A DNA stretch of 64,000 nt from Rhodospirillales bacterium (GCA_028291345.1 JAQGIF010000090.1:1-64000), one strand, 5' to 3'. Shown: positions 1 to 9,521, numbered from the stretch's first letter. The notes: generated from the sequence alone by a model not told the origin. A program made the numbers and translations.

Positions 1-344
1 GACTTTCTATCCCTATGTCGAGGCGACCGATCAGCCTCGAAAATGAGACGCGGATTAGAGCGGGATGATTTTAGGACGAATATCCTGCGTGTTTGAATTA
101 TTTGTGCATTCTTGTGAAGGGAAGTCATTGAGGATCAGTACGATGAACTGACGGTCGTCAACGCCAAGCTGCACGACGGCCGCGCCTACAGGAACAATAT
201 CTTTCCCTGTTCACCATCGCCAACGGCACGAATCAGGAAGTCACTGAATCTGTCGATCCCATTACTCGCGACAATTCTGGTTGGGGAAATCGACCGGCGG
301 CACTATTCTGGGGTGCCTCGGCTCACGTCGGGGCATCGGGATAA
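1..344 (+). pseudogene. remnant of the C-terminal end of a TonB-dependent receptor
   Basis: Reading from about 119 gives 'YDELTVVNAKL..DGR', and after a one-base frame change near 200-205 the reading continues as 'LFTIANGTNQEV', 'DPITR', 'WGNRPA' and 'FWGASAHVG' before TAA at 342-344. This succession (VNAKL, an L-F-x-x-N strand, then a G-x-P-x-x-F/W-G-x-S final strand) is how the last beta-strands of TonB-dependent receptors read. There is no intact frame, and the N-terminal part is absent or outside the window. The first 118 bases contain nothing that could be assigned. The call rests on motif resemblance only. Confidence 0.35.
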
Positions 345-366
345 CGATCAGGCTGGTGGCACGGCC

Positions 367-766
367 ATGACGGGGAAATTCGCACTGTCGTTTGCGGCGG
401 GACTGTTCGTCCTGGCTGTCTCGACGGACGCGTTCGCCGCGACCGAACTCACTGCGCCGATCAAGGATTCCCATCCGCATGATCCGGCGCGGGGGAATGA
501 CGGCGCGCTCTGGTACGCCCGAGCAGAGGGCCGACAAGATCGGCCGGCTGGACCCGGCGACTGGCCTGTCGAAGGAATACCCCCTGAAGCCGGGCTCCGG
601 GCCGCATGGGTTGGTCTCCGACAAAGACGGCAATATCTGGTTCACCGCCAATTCCGCCGGCTATATCGGCAAGTTCGATCCGAAGACCGGCCACGTAACG
701 GAATACAGGTTGCCGGACGAGAAGGCGCGGGACTCGCATACGCCAGTGAAATTCAGCCTGCTTTAG
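367..766 (+). pseudogene. frameshifted and truncated streptogramin lyase-like (virginiamycin B lyase family) beta-propeller
   Basis: The ATG at 367 opens an exported protein (MTGKFALSFAAGLFVLAV...AFAA) that goes into 'TAPIKDSHPHDPARGNDGALWY', typical of blade 1 of the Vgb-type propeller. At about 517-520 one extra C in a run of Cs shifts the frame. The family sequence resumes in frame 2 as 'EQRADKIGRLDPATG', 'GPHGLVSDKDGNIWFTAN' and 'GYIGKFDPKTG', and stops at 766 after 'DSHTPV', about one third of the normal ~300 residues. Family members linearise cyclic streptogramins, or are uncharacterised periplasmic propellers. With two lesions this copy is not expected to work. Confidence 0.7.
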
Positions 767-769
767 GCG

Positions 770-1462
770 TCAGGCGAAGATATTGAGCCGGACCGGCTGG
801 TCGAAGTTCCCGCCGCACAGGGCCAACATTTCTTCGAATCTACGGCGGACCTGCGGTGAGAGAACATCTTCCTCGGTATAATCGTTGAAGCGCGTGCCCG
901 CGATCGCCTGCGCAGCGAACTTATCGAAATCCGAGAACAGGCGGCGCTCGCGGTAGTGAATGACTTTCTCGCTTCTGAATATCGGCGCGGCAAATTCGGC
1001 CATCGCCTCGACCGCCACCCTGCGGACCTCAGTCTCGTCGTGGTAGATTTCCATCACATATTGGTTGGCGCCCTCCGCGATCGGCTCCGCAATGCACAGC
1101 CGACCATCCGGCTTCAAGAGCCGGCGTGCCTCCGCCATTGCCCCGGCGAGCTGGGCTTGCGGCACGTGGTGGAGCGAAAAGACGAATAGGACAAGGTCTG
1201 CGGAGGCATCGGGTTCGGGGATTGCGTCTGCGGTTCCATTGGCGAGCCGATATTCCCCGTCGCCGGCTTTTATCCAGTCGGTCGGAGGGATGAATGGATC
1301 ATATCCGATGACATTCGCGCCCAACTCGGCAAGGGCGTGCGCGACCTGGCCTTCGCCGCAGCCGATATCGATAATACGCATCCGCGCAACCGGTCCGACC
1401 GCGGCCAGCAATCCGTCGAAGCGTGACATCACGCCAAGGTCAGGGATGAGTGTTGGCGTCAT
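770..1462 (-). CDS. class I SAM-dependent methyltransferase
   Basis: A 230-residue cytoplasmic methyltransferase of the UbiE/Methyltransf_11 type. Motif I 'IDIGCGEGQVA' lies near residues 32-42, an acidic motif II 'VIGYDPF' follows, and 'ADLVLFVFSLHHV' forms the post-II strand. The start was placed at the ATG at 1462 because AGGAG lies six bases upstream; the open frame runs 20 codons further up without a ribosome site. It lies directly downstream of a second methyltransferase on the same strand (33 bp apart), so the two are probably co-transcribed. The substrate cannot be read from sequence. Proximity to the importer and monooxygenase suggests a small-molecule O- or N-methylation, which is inference. 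Confidence 0.85.
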   Translation of the reverse strand: MTPTLIPDLGVMSRFDGLLAAVGPVARMRIIDIGCGEGQVAHALAELGANVIGYDPFIPPTDWIKAGDGEYRLANGTADAIPEPDASADLVLFVFSLHHVPQAQLAGAMAEARRLLKPDGRLCIAEPIAEGANQYVMEIYHDETEVRRVAVEAMAEFAAPIFRSEKVIHYRERRLFSDFDKFAAQAIAGTRFNDYTEEDVLSPQVRRRFEEMLALCGGNFDQPVRLNIFA

Positions 1463-1494
1463 AGTCAGCTCCTGTGCAAAAAATGTGAACCCGA

Positions 1495-2349
1495 TTAGGC
1501 GATGGCGGTGCTGACGATCCAAATGGCCGCCTGCATCTTTACCGAATCGCCCTCGCTATAGCCGGCGAGAAGCTCCCGCATCGAAATCGCGACGGCGTCC
1601 CGCACCTCAGGCGGCTGTCCTTCTAAGGCCCGGGAACTCGGTCCAAGCTGAAGCGCGCAGTCCACGGCGGAATCGAGGCCCTTGCCGCCGGCGAGATCAA
1701 AAGTCAGATTTACGGCCTCGAAACTTGGCGTCTTGAAGCCTGCTCCGGTCAGAATACGTGTAACCCGTTCCTGGTTGCCGAAGGAAAATGGACTAGGGTC
1801 TTCGGGGCCGAGCTGGGGCAGGGGCGGTACGTGGCGGTAGGTTGCCTCGAGCGGCGCGATCATCCACGGATTCTCAGCGGGAGGCCGCCAGCAGGCGAAG
1901 ACGACGCGTCCGGTATGCTTCAACGCCTTACGCATATTAGCGAAGGCGGAAGTCGGGTCACCGAAGAACATGACGCCGAAACGGGAAAATAATAGGTCGG
2001 CGGCGGCGGGTGGGAAGTCGTAGGTGGCAGCGTCGGCCAGAATCGTTTTGGCATTGGAATAACCTGCCAGACGGTCGCTCGCGACAGCGAGGATCGGCGC
2101 GGACACATCCGCTCCGATCACATGTCCGGTCGGTCCGATCAGCTTGGCGATTTCGATCGTCGTTCCGCCGCACCCGCAGCCGATATCGATAACCGTTTCG
2201 CCGGGTTGGACCGCGGCGCGCAGGATCGCAATATCGGCCACTTCGGAGATCATGCCTTCCGTGCGCTTTTGGTTGGAAACCCACCGGGCTCCTCCTACCC
2301 CATTCCAATATTCGACTTGATCCGTATGAAGTTGTGTTGTGTCGGGCAT
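1495..2349 (-). CDS. class I SAM-dependent methyltransferase (Methyltransf_25/UbiE-like)
   Basis: A 284-residue methyltransferase. After an N-terminal segment 'DQVEYWNGVGGARWV' that is typical of bacterial small-molecule methyltransferases, motif I 'VIDIGCGCGGTTIEIA' binds SAM, followed by 'GADVSAPIL' and 'ADLLFSRFGVMFF'. The start is the ATG at 2349 (MPDTTQLHT). The frame stays open upstream to 2580, but that extension is Arg-rich and non-conserved in look. It is divergently oriented to the binding-protein gene of the ABC importer, with about 270 bp between them that must hold both promoters. It is the first gene of a likely two-methyltransferase operon. The acceptor is unknown. Confidence 0.85.
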   Translation of the reverse strand: MPDTTQLHTDQVEYWNGVGGARWVSNQKRTEGMISEVADIAILRAAVQPGETVIDIGCGCGGTTIEIAKLIGPTGHVIGADVSAPILAVASDRLAGYSNAKTILADAATYDFPPAAADLLFSRFGVMFFGDPTSAFANMRKALKHTGRVVFACWRPPAENPWMIAPLEATYRHVPPLPQLGPEDPSPFSFGNQERVTRILTGAGFKTPSFEAVNLTFDLAGGKGLDSAVDCALQLGPSSRALEGQPPEVRDAVAISMRELLAGYSEGDSVKMQAAIWIVSTAIA

Positions 2350-2619
2350 GGTTTGCCTTAAATTGGAAAAGCGACAGATTGTCCTTTTATTTGGCACAAA
2401 CCTAACATCACCTCGACGGCTCGGATCATTCAATTTTCTGAAGCGAGCGATAGAAAAGCGTGCGCCCTCGCGCTTTGGGCACCGACGCGCATCCCATCGG
2501 CTTTTTTTATGACCTAATATGCCATCGGCTATTGGCGTGACCTTCGCCAGGCAAATAGCGTGTCCTTGGTGAGTTGCCATTCGGTAGGCGGGATACGCTC
2601 GATCGCGAAGGCGGTGCTG

Positions 2620-4212
2620 ATGAAACGACGGAACTTCCTTAAGGGCCTGTCGGCCGCGGCGATATCCATGCCGTCACTCGCCGCGCCCGCTTTCGCGCAG
2701 AAACCAGCACTGAAGACGCTGCGGATCATCCATAGTACTAATCTCGCCAGTCTCGATCCGATCTGGACGACCGAGCCGGGTGCCAAGGATTACGGCTTTT
2801 TGACATTCGATCAGTTGATCGCCGTCGACGAACATTACGTCCCGCAGCCACAAATGGCGGAGGGCTGGTCGGTCGAGGATGACGGCAAGACTTATATCAT
2901 CGGCCTGCGCGAAGGGCTGAAATTCCACGACGGAGAACCCGTCCGGTCGCAGGATTGCATTCCGTCGATTCGGCGCTGGGGCGCACGCGATGGCTTCGGC
3001 CAGATGATGATGCGTTTTGTCGATGCCTTTGAGGTAATCGACGATCGCAAATTCCGCATCAAGCTCACAAAAGCGTTCCCTATGCTACCGGCTGCGCTCG
3101 GCAAATCGAATTCGTCGCAATGCTTCATCATGCCGGAGCGCATGGCGAAAACCGACCCGATGACGCAGGTCACGGAATCGATCGGCAGTGGACCTTTCCG
3201 GTTTCTGCGGGACGAATGGGTTCCGGGTGCGCATGCCGCTTGGGCGAAGTTCGACGGTTATATTCCACGCAAGGAGCCGGTGAGCGGTATTGCCGGTGGC
3301 CGCATCGCGGCGGTCGATCGCGTCGAATGGTCGATCATCACCGATGCGGCTACGGCAATGGCGGCGTTGCAGGCCGGCGAGCAGGATATCTGGGACATCC
3401 CGGCGCCCGACCTTATGCCGGTCCTCGAAGCCGATCCGAATATCACGCTGTTCGTACGCAATCCGTCCGGTACTTTTTACATGCTGCAGCTGAACCACCA
3501 GCAGCCGCCATTCAATAACCCAGCCATCCGCCAAGCGATGGCGATGGCGATCGATCAGATGGAATTTCTGCAGGCAATCGAGCCAGACCCGAAATTAATC
3601 CGTATTTGCGACAGTTTTTATGCCTGCGGCACGCCGGGTGCGAGCGAAGCCGGATCGAATGTGCTGAAGGTCAAGAGTATCGATAAAGCCAAGGCGGCGC
3701 TGAAGGCGGCCGGCTATGCCGGTGAAAAAGTCGTCATCCTCGGCGTTATGGCCAACCCCGTCCTTGGGGCGCTTGCCTCGGTGACGGAAGACCTGTTGCG
3801 GCGGATTGGAATGAATGTCGACCTCGTCGCCATGGATTTTGCGACGATGGCACAACGCCGCGTCAGCAAGGAGCCGGTGGATAAAGGTGGTTGGAGCCTT
3901 TTCGTCACCGGCTGGACCGGTGCCGATATACTGAACCCCGCCGTCAATCAGATGCTACGTGCCGGCGGCGTCGGAAAGGGCTGGTTCGGCTGGGCCGACG
4001 ATCCCGCCCTGGAAACCCTGCGCGATCAATGGGCGGATGCCGGCGATCCAGCGGAGCAAGCCAAGATCTCGACCGACATTCAAGTCGAGGCCTTCAAATC
4101 TCTTCCCTATATTCCGATCGGCTCGACGTCGACCCGGGTCGCCTACCGCAAGAACCTGACCGGGATCTTTTCTTGTCCGGTATTCGCTTATTGGAACATC
4201 GGCAAAAGCTGA
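2620..4212 (+). CDS. ABC transporter substrate-binding protein, peptide/nickel family (SBP_bac_5)
   Basis: A 530-residue periplasmic binding protein of the DppA/OppA family. The N-terminus has a twin-arginine-like sequence (KRRNFLKG) followed by a hydrophobic stretch and AFA|Q cleavage near residue 26, so export may be by Tat. Family blocks 'TLRIIHSTNLASLDPIWTT', 'GWSVEDDGKTYIIGLREG.KFHDGEPV' and 'NPAIRQAMAMAID' are all present. The start at 2620 avoids a 20-codon non-conserved extension. It is the first gene of a five-gene importer operon (gap of 83 bp to the first permease). DppA-like proteins bind di- or oligopeptides, opines, heme or other small ligands. The ligand here is not predictable. 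Confidence 0.92.
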   Translation: MKRRNFLKGLSAAAISMPSLAAPAFAQKPALKTLRIIHSTNLASLDPIWTTEPGAKDYGFLTFDQLIAVDEHYVPQPQMAEGWSVEDDGKTYIIGLREGLKFHDGEPVRSQDCIPSIRRWGARDGFGQMMMRFVDAFEVIDDRKFRIKLTKAFPMLPAALGKSNSSQCFIMPERMAKTDPMTQVTESIGSGPFRFLRDEWVPGAHAAWAKFDGYIPRKEPVSGIAGGRIAAVDRVEWSIITDAATAMAALQAGEQDIWDIPAPDLMPVLEADPNITLFVRNPSGTFYMLQLNHQQPPFNNPAIRQAMAMAIDQMEFLQAIEPDPKLIRICDSFYACGTPGASEAGSNVLKVKSIDKAKAALKAAGYAGEKVVILGVMANPVLGALASVTEDLLRRIGMNVDLVAMDFATMAQRRVSKEPVDKGGWSLFVTGWTGADILNPAVNQMLRAGGVGKGWFGWADDPALETLRDQWADAGDPAEQAKISTDIQVEAFKSLPYIPIGSTSTRVAYRKNLTGIFSCPVFAYWNIGKS

Positions 4213-4295
4213 AATGTGTGAACTAGAAGCCAAATTTGACCGCCTCCTATATCGACGCGTTATGATCCTCGCCCAGTCCCGGCCACGAGGTTGAA

Positions 4296-5237
4296 ATGCT
4301 GATTTACGCTCTCAGGCGTATCTTGATGGCCATTCCGGTTATGGGCGTGGTCGCGCTGGTTATCTTCGGGCTGCTGTATATTACCCCCGGCGATCCCGCG
4401 ATGGTCATCGCCGGCGATCAGGCGACACCGGATGAAATTGCAAGAATTCGCGTGTCACTCGGTCTCGATCAGCCCGCCTATATCCGCTTCGGAACATGGC
4501 TCTGGCAGGTGATGCAGGGCGACCTCGGCACCTCGATCTTCAGCAACCAACCGGTCGCGCTGATGATCGATCAGCGACTGCAGCCGACGCTATCGCTGCT
4601 CATCCTGGCTGTGCTGCTTTCGATCGGAATCGGCGTGCCTTTCGGCGTGGCGGCGGCATGGAAGCGTGGCAAAGCGATCGATCACGCACTTGCGATTTTC
4701 ACGACGGCCGGATTTTCAATCCCGGCATTCGTCGCTGGTTACGCGCTCGCATTCATTTTCGCCTCCACTTTGCATTGGTTGCCGGTTCAGGGCTTTACCC
4801 CGATTTCAGAGGGTTTCTGGCCTTTTCTACGCAGTCTGATCCTCCCCGCGGTCACGTTGAGCTTGGTCTATGCCGCCGTTATCGCGCGGGTAACCCGTGC
4901 AGCGATGCTGGACGTGCTCAGCCAGGATTATATCCGTACGGCACATGCGAAGGGTGTCAGGCCTTATATGATCCTGTTTCGTCATGCCTTGAAGAACGCT
5001 GCGGTGCCGGTGGTGACGATCATCGGTATCGGCGTTGCCACATTATTCGGCGCCACTGTCGTGACCGAGAATGTTTTCGCTATTCCTGGCCTGGGGCGCC
5101 TTACCGTGGACGCCATCACTCACCGCGACTATCCGATCATCCAGGGCGTTGTCCTGCTGTCGAGCGCCACCTACGTGGTGGTCAACCTCACGGTCGATAT
5201 CCTTTATACGTTAGTTGATCCAAGGATCAGTTATTGA
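4296..5237 (+). CDS. ABC transporter permease, DppB/OppB type
   Basis: A 313-residue inner-membrane permease. It starts 'MLIYALRRILMAIPVMGVV', the usual DppB N-terminal helix, followed by 'LLYITPGDPA' and a second family block with 'LGLDQPAYIRFGTWL'. The cytoplasmic EAA loop is recognisable around 'DYIRTAHAKGVRPYMILFRHALKNA', and the protein ends with 'DPRISY', as this family does. It forms the heterodimeric channel with the next gene, whose TTG start overlaps this stop codon by four bases (TTGA), indicating translational coupling. Confidence 0.93.
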   Translation: MLIYALRRILMAIPVMGVVALVIFGLLYITPGDPAMVIAGDQATPDEIARIRVSLGLDQPAYIRFGTWLWQVMQGDLGTSIFSNQPVALMIDQRLQPTLSLLILAVLLSIGIGVPFGVAAAWKRGKAIDHALAIFTTAGFSIPAFVAGYALAFIFASTLHWLPVQGFTPISEGFWPFLRSLILPAVTLSLVYAAVIARVTRAAMLDVLSQDYIRTAHAKGVRPYMILFRHALKNAAVPVVTIIGIGVATLFGATVVTENVFAIPGLGRLTVDAITHRDYPIIQGVVLLSSATYVVVNLTVDILYTLVDPRISY

Positions 5238-6148
5238 GCGAACAAGTCGACGCTACAATAAAACCAATCATCGGCGGCATCGCCTGGTCGACGATGACTA
5301 AAGGTGCGCGAAACCCATCAAGATTGGTCAAGTTTTTTCGCCGCCACCCGGAAATAGCGTGGGGCGGATTGTTATTGATGATAGTCACCTTGCTTTCAAT
5401 CTTTGCACCGCTGTTGGGAACGGTTGATCCACGCGCCCTTTCGACCGGCAACCGGCTGAAAGCACCGTCACCGGAGCATTGGTTCGGTACCGATATGCTG
5501 GGGCGCGATCTATATTCGCGGGTGCTGTACGGCGGGCGAATATCGCTGTCCATAGGTGTGTCAGCCGCCGCACTCTCCGCATTCTTCGGAACCGCTTTTG
5601 GCTTGCTGTCGGCCTTTGGCGCTCTTCTGGATGGCGTAATTATGCGGATCATGGATGGGATCATGTCGATTCCGGCAATTCTGCTGGCGATTGCGCTGAT
5701 GGCGGTGGCTGGAGCTTCGATCGAGAATGTCGTTTTCGCGGTGACGATCGTCGAGGCGCCGCGCGTCGCCCGTCTTATCCGCGGGGTCGTCCTGTCGCTA
5801 CGTGATCAACCATATGTTGAGGCCGCGATTGCCGCTGGGTCCTCGATGCCAAAGATTATTCTACGCCATCTTCTTCCCGGTATTGTCGGTCCACTGATTG
5901 TCCAGGCGACATTCGTTTGGGCGACGGCGATGATACTGGAGGCGGCCTTGTCGTTCATCGGTGCCGGCACCCCGCCAAGTATTCCATCTTGGGGAAATAT
6001 CATGTCCGACGGTAAGGCGCTGTGGCAGGTGAAGCCTTTCCTGATTTTCATCCCTGCTGCCTTCCTTTCGGTGACCTTGCTGGCGGTCAATCTCCTCGGC
6101 GATGGGCTGCGCGATCTGCTCGACCCACGCATGTCGAAGAGGGGCTGA
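5234..6148 (+). CDS. ABC transporter permease, DppC/OppC type
   Basis: A 304-residue inner-membrane permease, partner of the upstream DppB-like protein. Family signatures seen are 'NRLKAPSPEHWFGTDMLGRDLYSRVLYGGRISL' (split over two adjacent blocks), the EAA loop 'YVEAAIAAGSSMPKIILRHLLPGI', 'GTPPSIPSWGNIMSDG' and the ending 'GDGLRDLLDPR'. The TTG start at 5234 overlaps the stop of the previous gene. An internal ATG at 5294 is an alternative and would still include the first membrane helix. Together the two permeases build the translocation path for the importer. Confidence 0.92.
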   Translation: MSEQVDATIKPIIGGIAWSTMTKGARNPSRLVKFFRRHPEIAWGGLLLMIVTLLSIFAPLLGTVDPRALSTGNRLKAPSPEHWFGTDMLGRDLYSRVLYGGRISLSIGVSAAALSAFFGTAFGLLSAFGALLDGVIMRIMDGIMSIPAILLAIALMAVAGASIENVVFAVTIVEAPRVARLIRGVVLSLRDQPYVEAAIAAGSSMPKIILRHLLPGIVGPLIVQATFVWATAMILEAALSFIGAGTPPSIPSWGNIMSDGKALWQVKPFLIFIPAAFLSVTLLAVNLLGDGLRDLLDPRMSKRG

Positions 6149-6151
6149 CAT

Positions 6152-7144
6152 TTGTCGTTGCTCGATGTCGATGATCTGAGGGTGCGCTTCGCATCCGATG
6201 AGGGCGATCTGAATGCGGTTAATGGCCTTTCCTTCAATGTGGAGGCCGGCGAGACCCTCGCTATCGTTGGCGAGTCCGGTTCCGGGAAATCGGTGACCGC
6301 GATGTCGGTGCTTCGGTTGTTGAAATGCCCACCGGCACGGATCTCGGGGCGGGTGCGTTTCAAGGGGAAGGATCTGCTCACCTTGCCAGAGTCCGAGATG
6401 CGGCGGATTCGCGGCAATCAGATCGGCATGATCTTTCAGGAGCCGATGTCGTCGCTTAACCCCGTGATGGCGGTCGGCGCCCAGATTGCGGAGTCGGTTA
6501 GGCTGCATCAAGGCGCTTCGCGCGCACAGGCGCGATCTCGCGCGCTCGATCTCCTCTCGCGGGTCGGCATTCCGGCCCCTGGACGGCGGATGCGTGAATA
6601 CCCCCATCAGTTGTCGGGTGGCATGCGACAGCGCGTGATGATCGCCATCGCGCTGGCCTGCAACCCTGAACTCCTGATCGCTGACGAACCGACGACCGCG
6701 CTCGACGTAACCGTACAGGCACAAATCCTGGATCTGATGCGTGCGCTGAAGGCCGAACTGGGCTCGGCGATCATCTTGATATCGCACGATCTAGGCGTGG
6801 TCGCCCAAATCGCCGACCGGGTGATCATCATGTATGCCGGGCGCATTGTGGAGCAGGGGACCATGAAGCGTATCTTGAGCGCGCCGATGCACCCTTATAC
6901 CAGAGGGCTGCTGGGCGCAATTCCACATCTGAGCGCCGCTCATCGATGCGATGGTCCGCGCCGACGGTTGGTCGAGATTCCTGGCGCAGTTCCCACCCTG
7001 CGCGAGCGTATTGCGGGCTGTGCCTTTGCCCCGCGCTGCGCCCACTGCACCCAGATTTGCCAGGCCATACTGCCGCCGATGGTCGTTACATCGGCCGGGC
7101 ATGAAGTTGCTTGCCACCACGCTGAGGCGCGTACAGCGGCATGA
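6152..7144 (+). CDS. ABC transporter ATP-binding protein, DppD/OppD type
   Basis: A 330-residue ATPase subunit. Walker A 'GESGSGKS' is near residues 40-47, the Q-loop is in '[11 protein letters not shown]', the signature motif is 'LSGGMRQR', Walker B is '[12 protein letters not shown]' and the H-loop is in 'ISHDLG'. The C-terminal oligopeptide/dipeptide-ATPase extension is present with its Cys-rich end '[11 protein letters not shown]'. The TTG start follows the permease stop by three bases and is preceded by GAGGGG. The next ATPase overlaps it by ATGA. Confidence 0.93.
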   Translation: MSLLDVDDLRVRFASDEGDLNAVNGLSFNVEAGETLAIVGESGSGKSVTAMSVLRLLKCPPARISGRVRFKGKDLLTLPESEMRRIRGNQIGMIFQEPMSSLNPVMAVGAQIAESVRLHQGASRAQARSRALDLLSRVGIPAPGRRMREYPHQLSGGMRQRVMIAIALACNPELLIADEPTTALDVTVQAQILDLMRALKAELGSAIILISHDLGVVAQIADRVIIMYAGRIVEQGTMKRILSAPMHPYTRGLLGAIPHLSAAHRCDGPRRRLVEIPGAVPTLRERIAGCAFAPRCAHCTQICQAILPPMVVTSAGHEVACHHAEARTAA

Positions 7145-8139
7145 ACCCTATCCTCGAAGTCGTGTCGTTGAAAAAATACTACCCGGTACGGGGTGGTTTA
7201 CTGCCCGGGCGGCGCGGTTTTGTTCAGGCGGTGGAGGATGTCAGCTTCACCATCGCAAAGGGCGAAACCTTGTCGATCGTGGGTGAGAGCGGTTGCGGAA
7301 AATCGACTGTAGGCCGCGCCGTATTGCGGCTGACCGAGCCGACCGAAGGGCAGATACTGCTCGATGGCTGGCGCATCGACAAAATTCCGGTACCGCAACT
7401 CCGAAAACTGCGCCGGCATATGCAAGTCGTTTTCCAGGATCCGTTCTCCAGTCTCAGCCCGCGGATGACCGTGCGCGACATCATCGCCGAGCCGCTGGTG
7501 AATTTCGGCTTGGCCAAGGGACGCGCCGAAATTGACGATCGGGTCGCCGGCCTATTGGATAAGGTCCGGCTGCCGCGCGATGCGATGCGACGCTTGGCGC
7601 ACGAATTTTCTGGCGGACAGCGTCAACGCATCTGTATCGCTCGCGCGCTGGCACCCAGTCCGGCCCTAATCATCTGTGATGAGGCCGTATCTGCGCTCGA
7701 TGTGTCGTTCAAGGCCCAGATCGTCAATTTGCTGACCGACCTTCAGGATGAACTTGGCCTGGCTCTGCTGTTCATCAGCCATGACTTGGCAATCGTCGAA
7801 CATATGACCCATCGGGTCGCGGTTATGTATCTTGGGTCAATCGTGGAGATCGCTGATCGGCGATCTCTGTTCTCGCGTCCCAGCCACCCATACAGCCGGG
7901 CCTTGCTTTCATCTGTCCCGGCGCCCGATCCGACGGCGAGCCGCCGGCGCATCGTGCTAACAGGCGAAGTTCCCAGCCCCATCAATCCTCCTAGCGGCTG
8001 CCGTTTTCACACACGCTGTCCCTATGTCTTCGACCGCTGCCGCACTGAGGTTCCAAAATTGCGCGCACGGACCGAGGCGACCTATTTTGGCGCGACGCAA
8101 CTCGCAGCCTGCCACTTGGACGCTTTACCGGCGCTTTAA
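7141..8139 (+). CDS. ABC transporter ATP-binding protein, DppF/OppF type
   Basis: A 332-residue second ATPase of the importer. Walker A is 'GESGCGKS', the Q-loop block is 'VFQDPFSSLSPRMTV', the signature is 'FSGGQRQR' and Walker B is 'LIICDEAVSALD'. The C-terminal extension ends with 'GCRFHTRCPYVFDRC'. DppF-type subunits heterodimerise with the DppD-type subunit. It is the last gene of the operon and converges on the amidohydrolase gene with only eight bases between the two stop codons. Confidence 0.93.
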   Translation: MNPILEVVSLKKYYPVRGGLLPGRRGFVQAVEDVSFTIAKGETLSIVGESGCGKSTVGRAVLRLTEPTEGQILLDGWRIDKIPVPQLRKLRRHMQVVFQDPFSSLSPRMTVRDIIAEPLVNFGLAKGRAEIDDRVAGLLDKVRLPRDAMRRLAHEFSGGQRQRICIARALAPSPALIICDEAVSALDVSFKAQIVNLLTDLQDELGLALLFISHDLAIVEHMTHRVAVMYLGSIVEIADRRSLFSRPSHPYSRALLSSVPAPDPTASRRRIVLTGEVPSPINPPSGCRFHTRCPYVFDRCRTEVPKLRARTEATYFGATQLAACHLDALPAL

Positions 8140-8147
8140 GCTGCGCA

Positions 8148-9521
8148 TTACGCTGCGGCGGGGGCACCGTTGGCGTGCGGCCTGAGGAAAGCGCCGTATC
8201 CTGGTTCGTTCACAACTTTGCTGCCGTCGAACGCCAGTGTGCCGCGCACATAAGTGGCGCTGACGCGCGCCCGCATCTCACGGCCGTCGAAGGCACTCCA
8301 TTGCACCGCGGACAGGCTTTTGGACGCGTCGAAGATAAAGCGTCCGGGTTCCAACACGACGATATCCGCGTCCGCGCCGATATCGAACGATCCCTTGCGG
8401 TCGCGTAACAGGAAATGCCGGGCCGGCCCTTCGCAGAGCATCTTTACCGCGAGCGTGGGTGACAGGCCGTGCTCCTCGCATCCCGTCCAGAAAGCGGGCA
8501 GCAAGGTTTCCAGCCCAGGGCCGCCGGACGCATTCTTGAAGATATTCGGATCGGACTTTCGCTCCAAACCCCATGAAACATGGTCCGACGACACGAAATC
8601 GCAGTGTCCCGCAGCGATATGGGTCCAGAGACGTTCGACCTCGGCGCGCGGGCGTACCGGCGGATAGTGTTTCAGCTTCGCACCCAGCCGGCGCATGTCG
8701 TTCTCATGGTCCAACATTAAATACTGAACGCAAGTTTCGATCGCTACCTTGTGCCCTGCGCGTTTGTATTCTTCGCAAACCTCAAAACCCCGCGCCAAGG
8801 AGCAATGGACCACGGCTGCGCGCGCGCCTGTCAAAGCACCGAGTTCATAGATCGTGACGGTCGCCAGACTCTCGACCAATGGCGGATGCGCCCGCCCGAA
8901 GGCATCCCAGCCGGTGTCGCCGGCCTCGGTAAGCTGGGCGATATTCTTGCGAGTCAGTTCTTGATCCTGGTTATGGACGCCGCAGGCGAGACCCGCAGGC
9001 GCAATCAGTCGGAATGCATCGAAAAGAACATCTTCGGAAATCCGTGGAAAGCGCACAGGCGCTGCTTCGAATGTCGAGAATTTAAACGCGCAGGCCCCGG
9101 CTTCGATCAGGCCAGGGATTGTCTCGGTACCGGCTGCCTCCGAGATCGTCGCATACAGCGCGACATCGACATGAGATTCACGCTCGACAAGGCTGATTTT
9201 GGCGCGCAGCAGGTCGGCATGCCAGACCGGCTCTGGATCGTCATACGGCATATCGATCATACTGGTGACACCGCCGGCCGCCGCCGCGCGCGAGGCCCAG
9301 CCAATTCCTTCCTGGTTGGCCTGGCTACCGGAGTGGACCTGCCCGTCGATGACTCCGGGAATTACCCATTGCCCGGTAGCATCGAGAAAATCGCGACCTG
9401 CAGGAGGCGTGGCGTCGCCAACCAAGGCGATCTTCCCATCGGAAACTGCAACGAAACCATTTTCGATAATTCGATCGGCGGTGACGATAGTGCCGCGAAC
9501 GACAAGGTCAAAATCACCCAT
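8148..9521 (-). CDS. cyclic amidohydrolase, dihydroorotase/allantoinase/hydantoinase family
   Basis: A 457-residue TIM-barrel amidohydrolase. The N-terminal small beta domain reads 'FDLVVRGTIVTADRIIENGFVAV' and runs into 'GQWVIPGVIDG'. The usual D-x-H-x-H metal motif here reads D-G-Q-V-H, so the first His is Gln (residue 61 from the chosen start). Other expected ligands are present: Lys in 'CAFKFSTFE' (carbamylated in the family), His in 'VVHCS', and Asp in 'SSDHVSWG'. The ATG at 9521 was chosen because AGCAGG lies about nine bases upstream; a TTG at 9530 is possible. Family members open cyclic amides such as hydantoins, dihydropyrimidines or allantoin. The altered ligand may change metal content or activity. 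Divergent from the tandem-LysR gene. Confidence 0.85.
   Translation of the reverse strand: MGDFDLVVRGTIVTADRIIENGFVAVSDGKIALVGDATPPAGRDFLDATGQWVIPGVIDGQVHSGSQANQEGIGWASRAAAAGGVTSMIDMPYDDPEPVWHADLLRAKISLVERESHVDVALYATISEAAGTETIPGLIEAGACAFKFSTFEAAPVRFPRISEDVLFDAFRLIAPAGLACGVHNQDQELTRKNIAQLTEAGDTGWDAFGRAHPPLVESLATVTIYELGALTGARAAVVHCSLARGFEVCEEYKRAGHKVAIETCVQYLMLDHENDMRRLGAKLKHYPPVRPRAEVERLWTHIAAGHCDFVSSDHVSWGLERKSDPNIFKNASGGPGLETLLPAFWTGCEEHGLSPTLAVKMLCEGPARHFLLRDRKGSFDIGADADIVVLEPGRFIFDASKSLSAVQWSAFDGREMRARVSATYVRGTLAFDGSKVVNEPGYGAFLRPHANGAPAAA

Noticed and set aside
52-90. AGCGGGATGATTTTAGG-type sequence that resembles an intergenic repeat known from other alphaproteobacteria
   Set aside because: Only one, half-symmetric copy was noticed in the window, so it cannot be supported as a repeat from this sequence.
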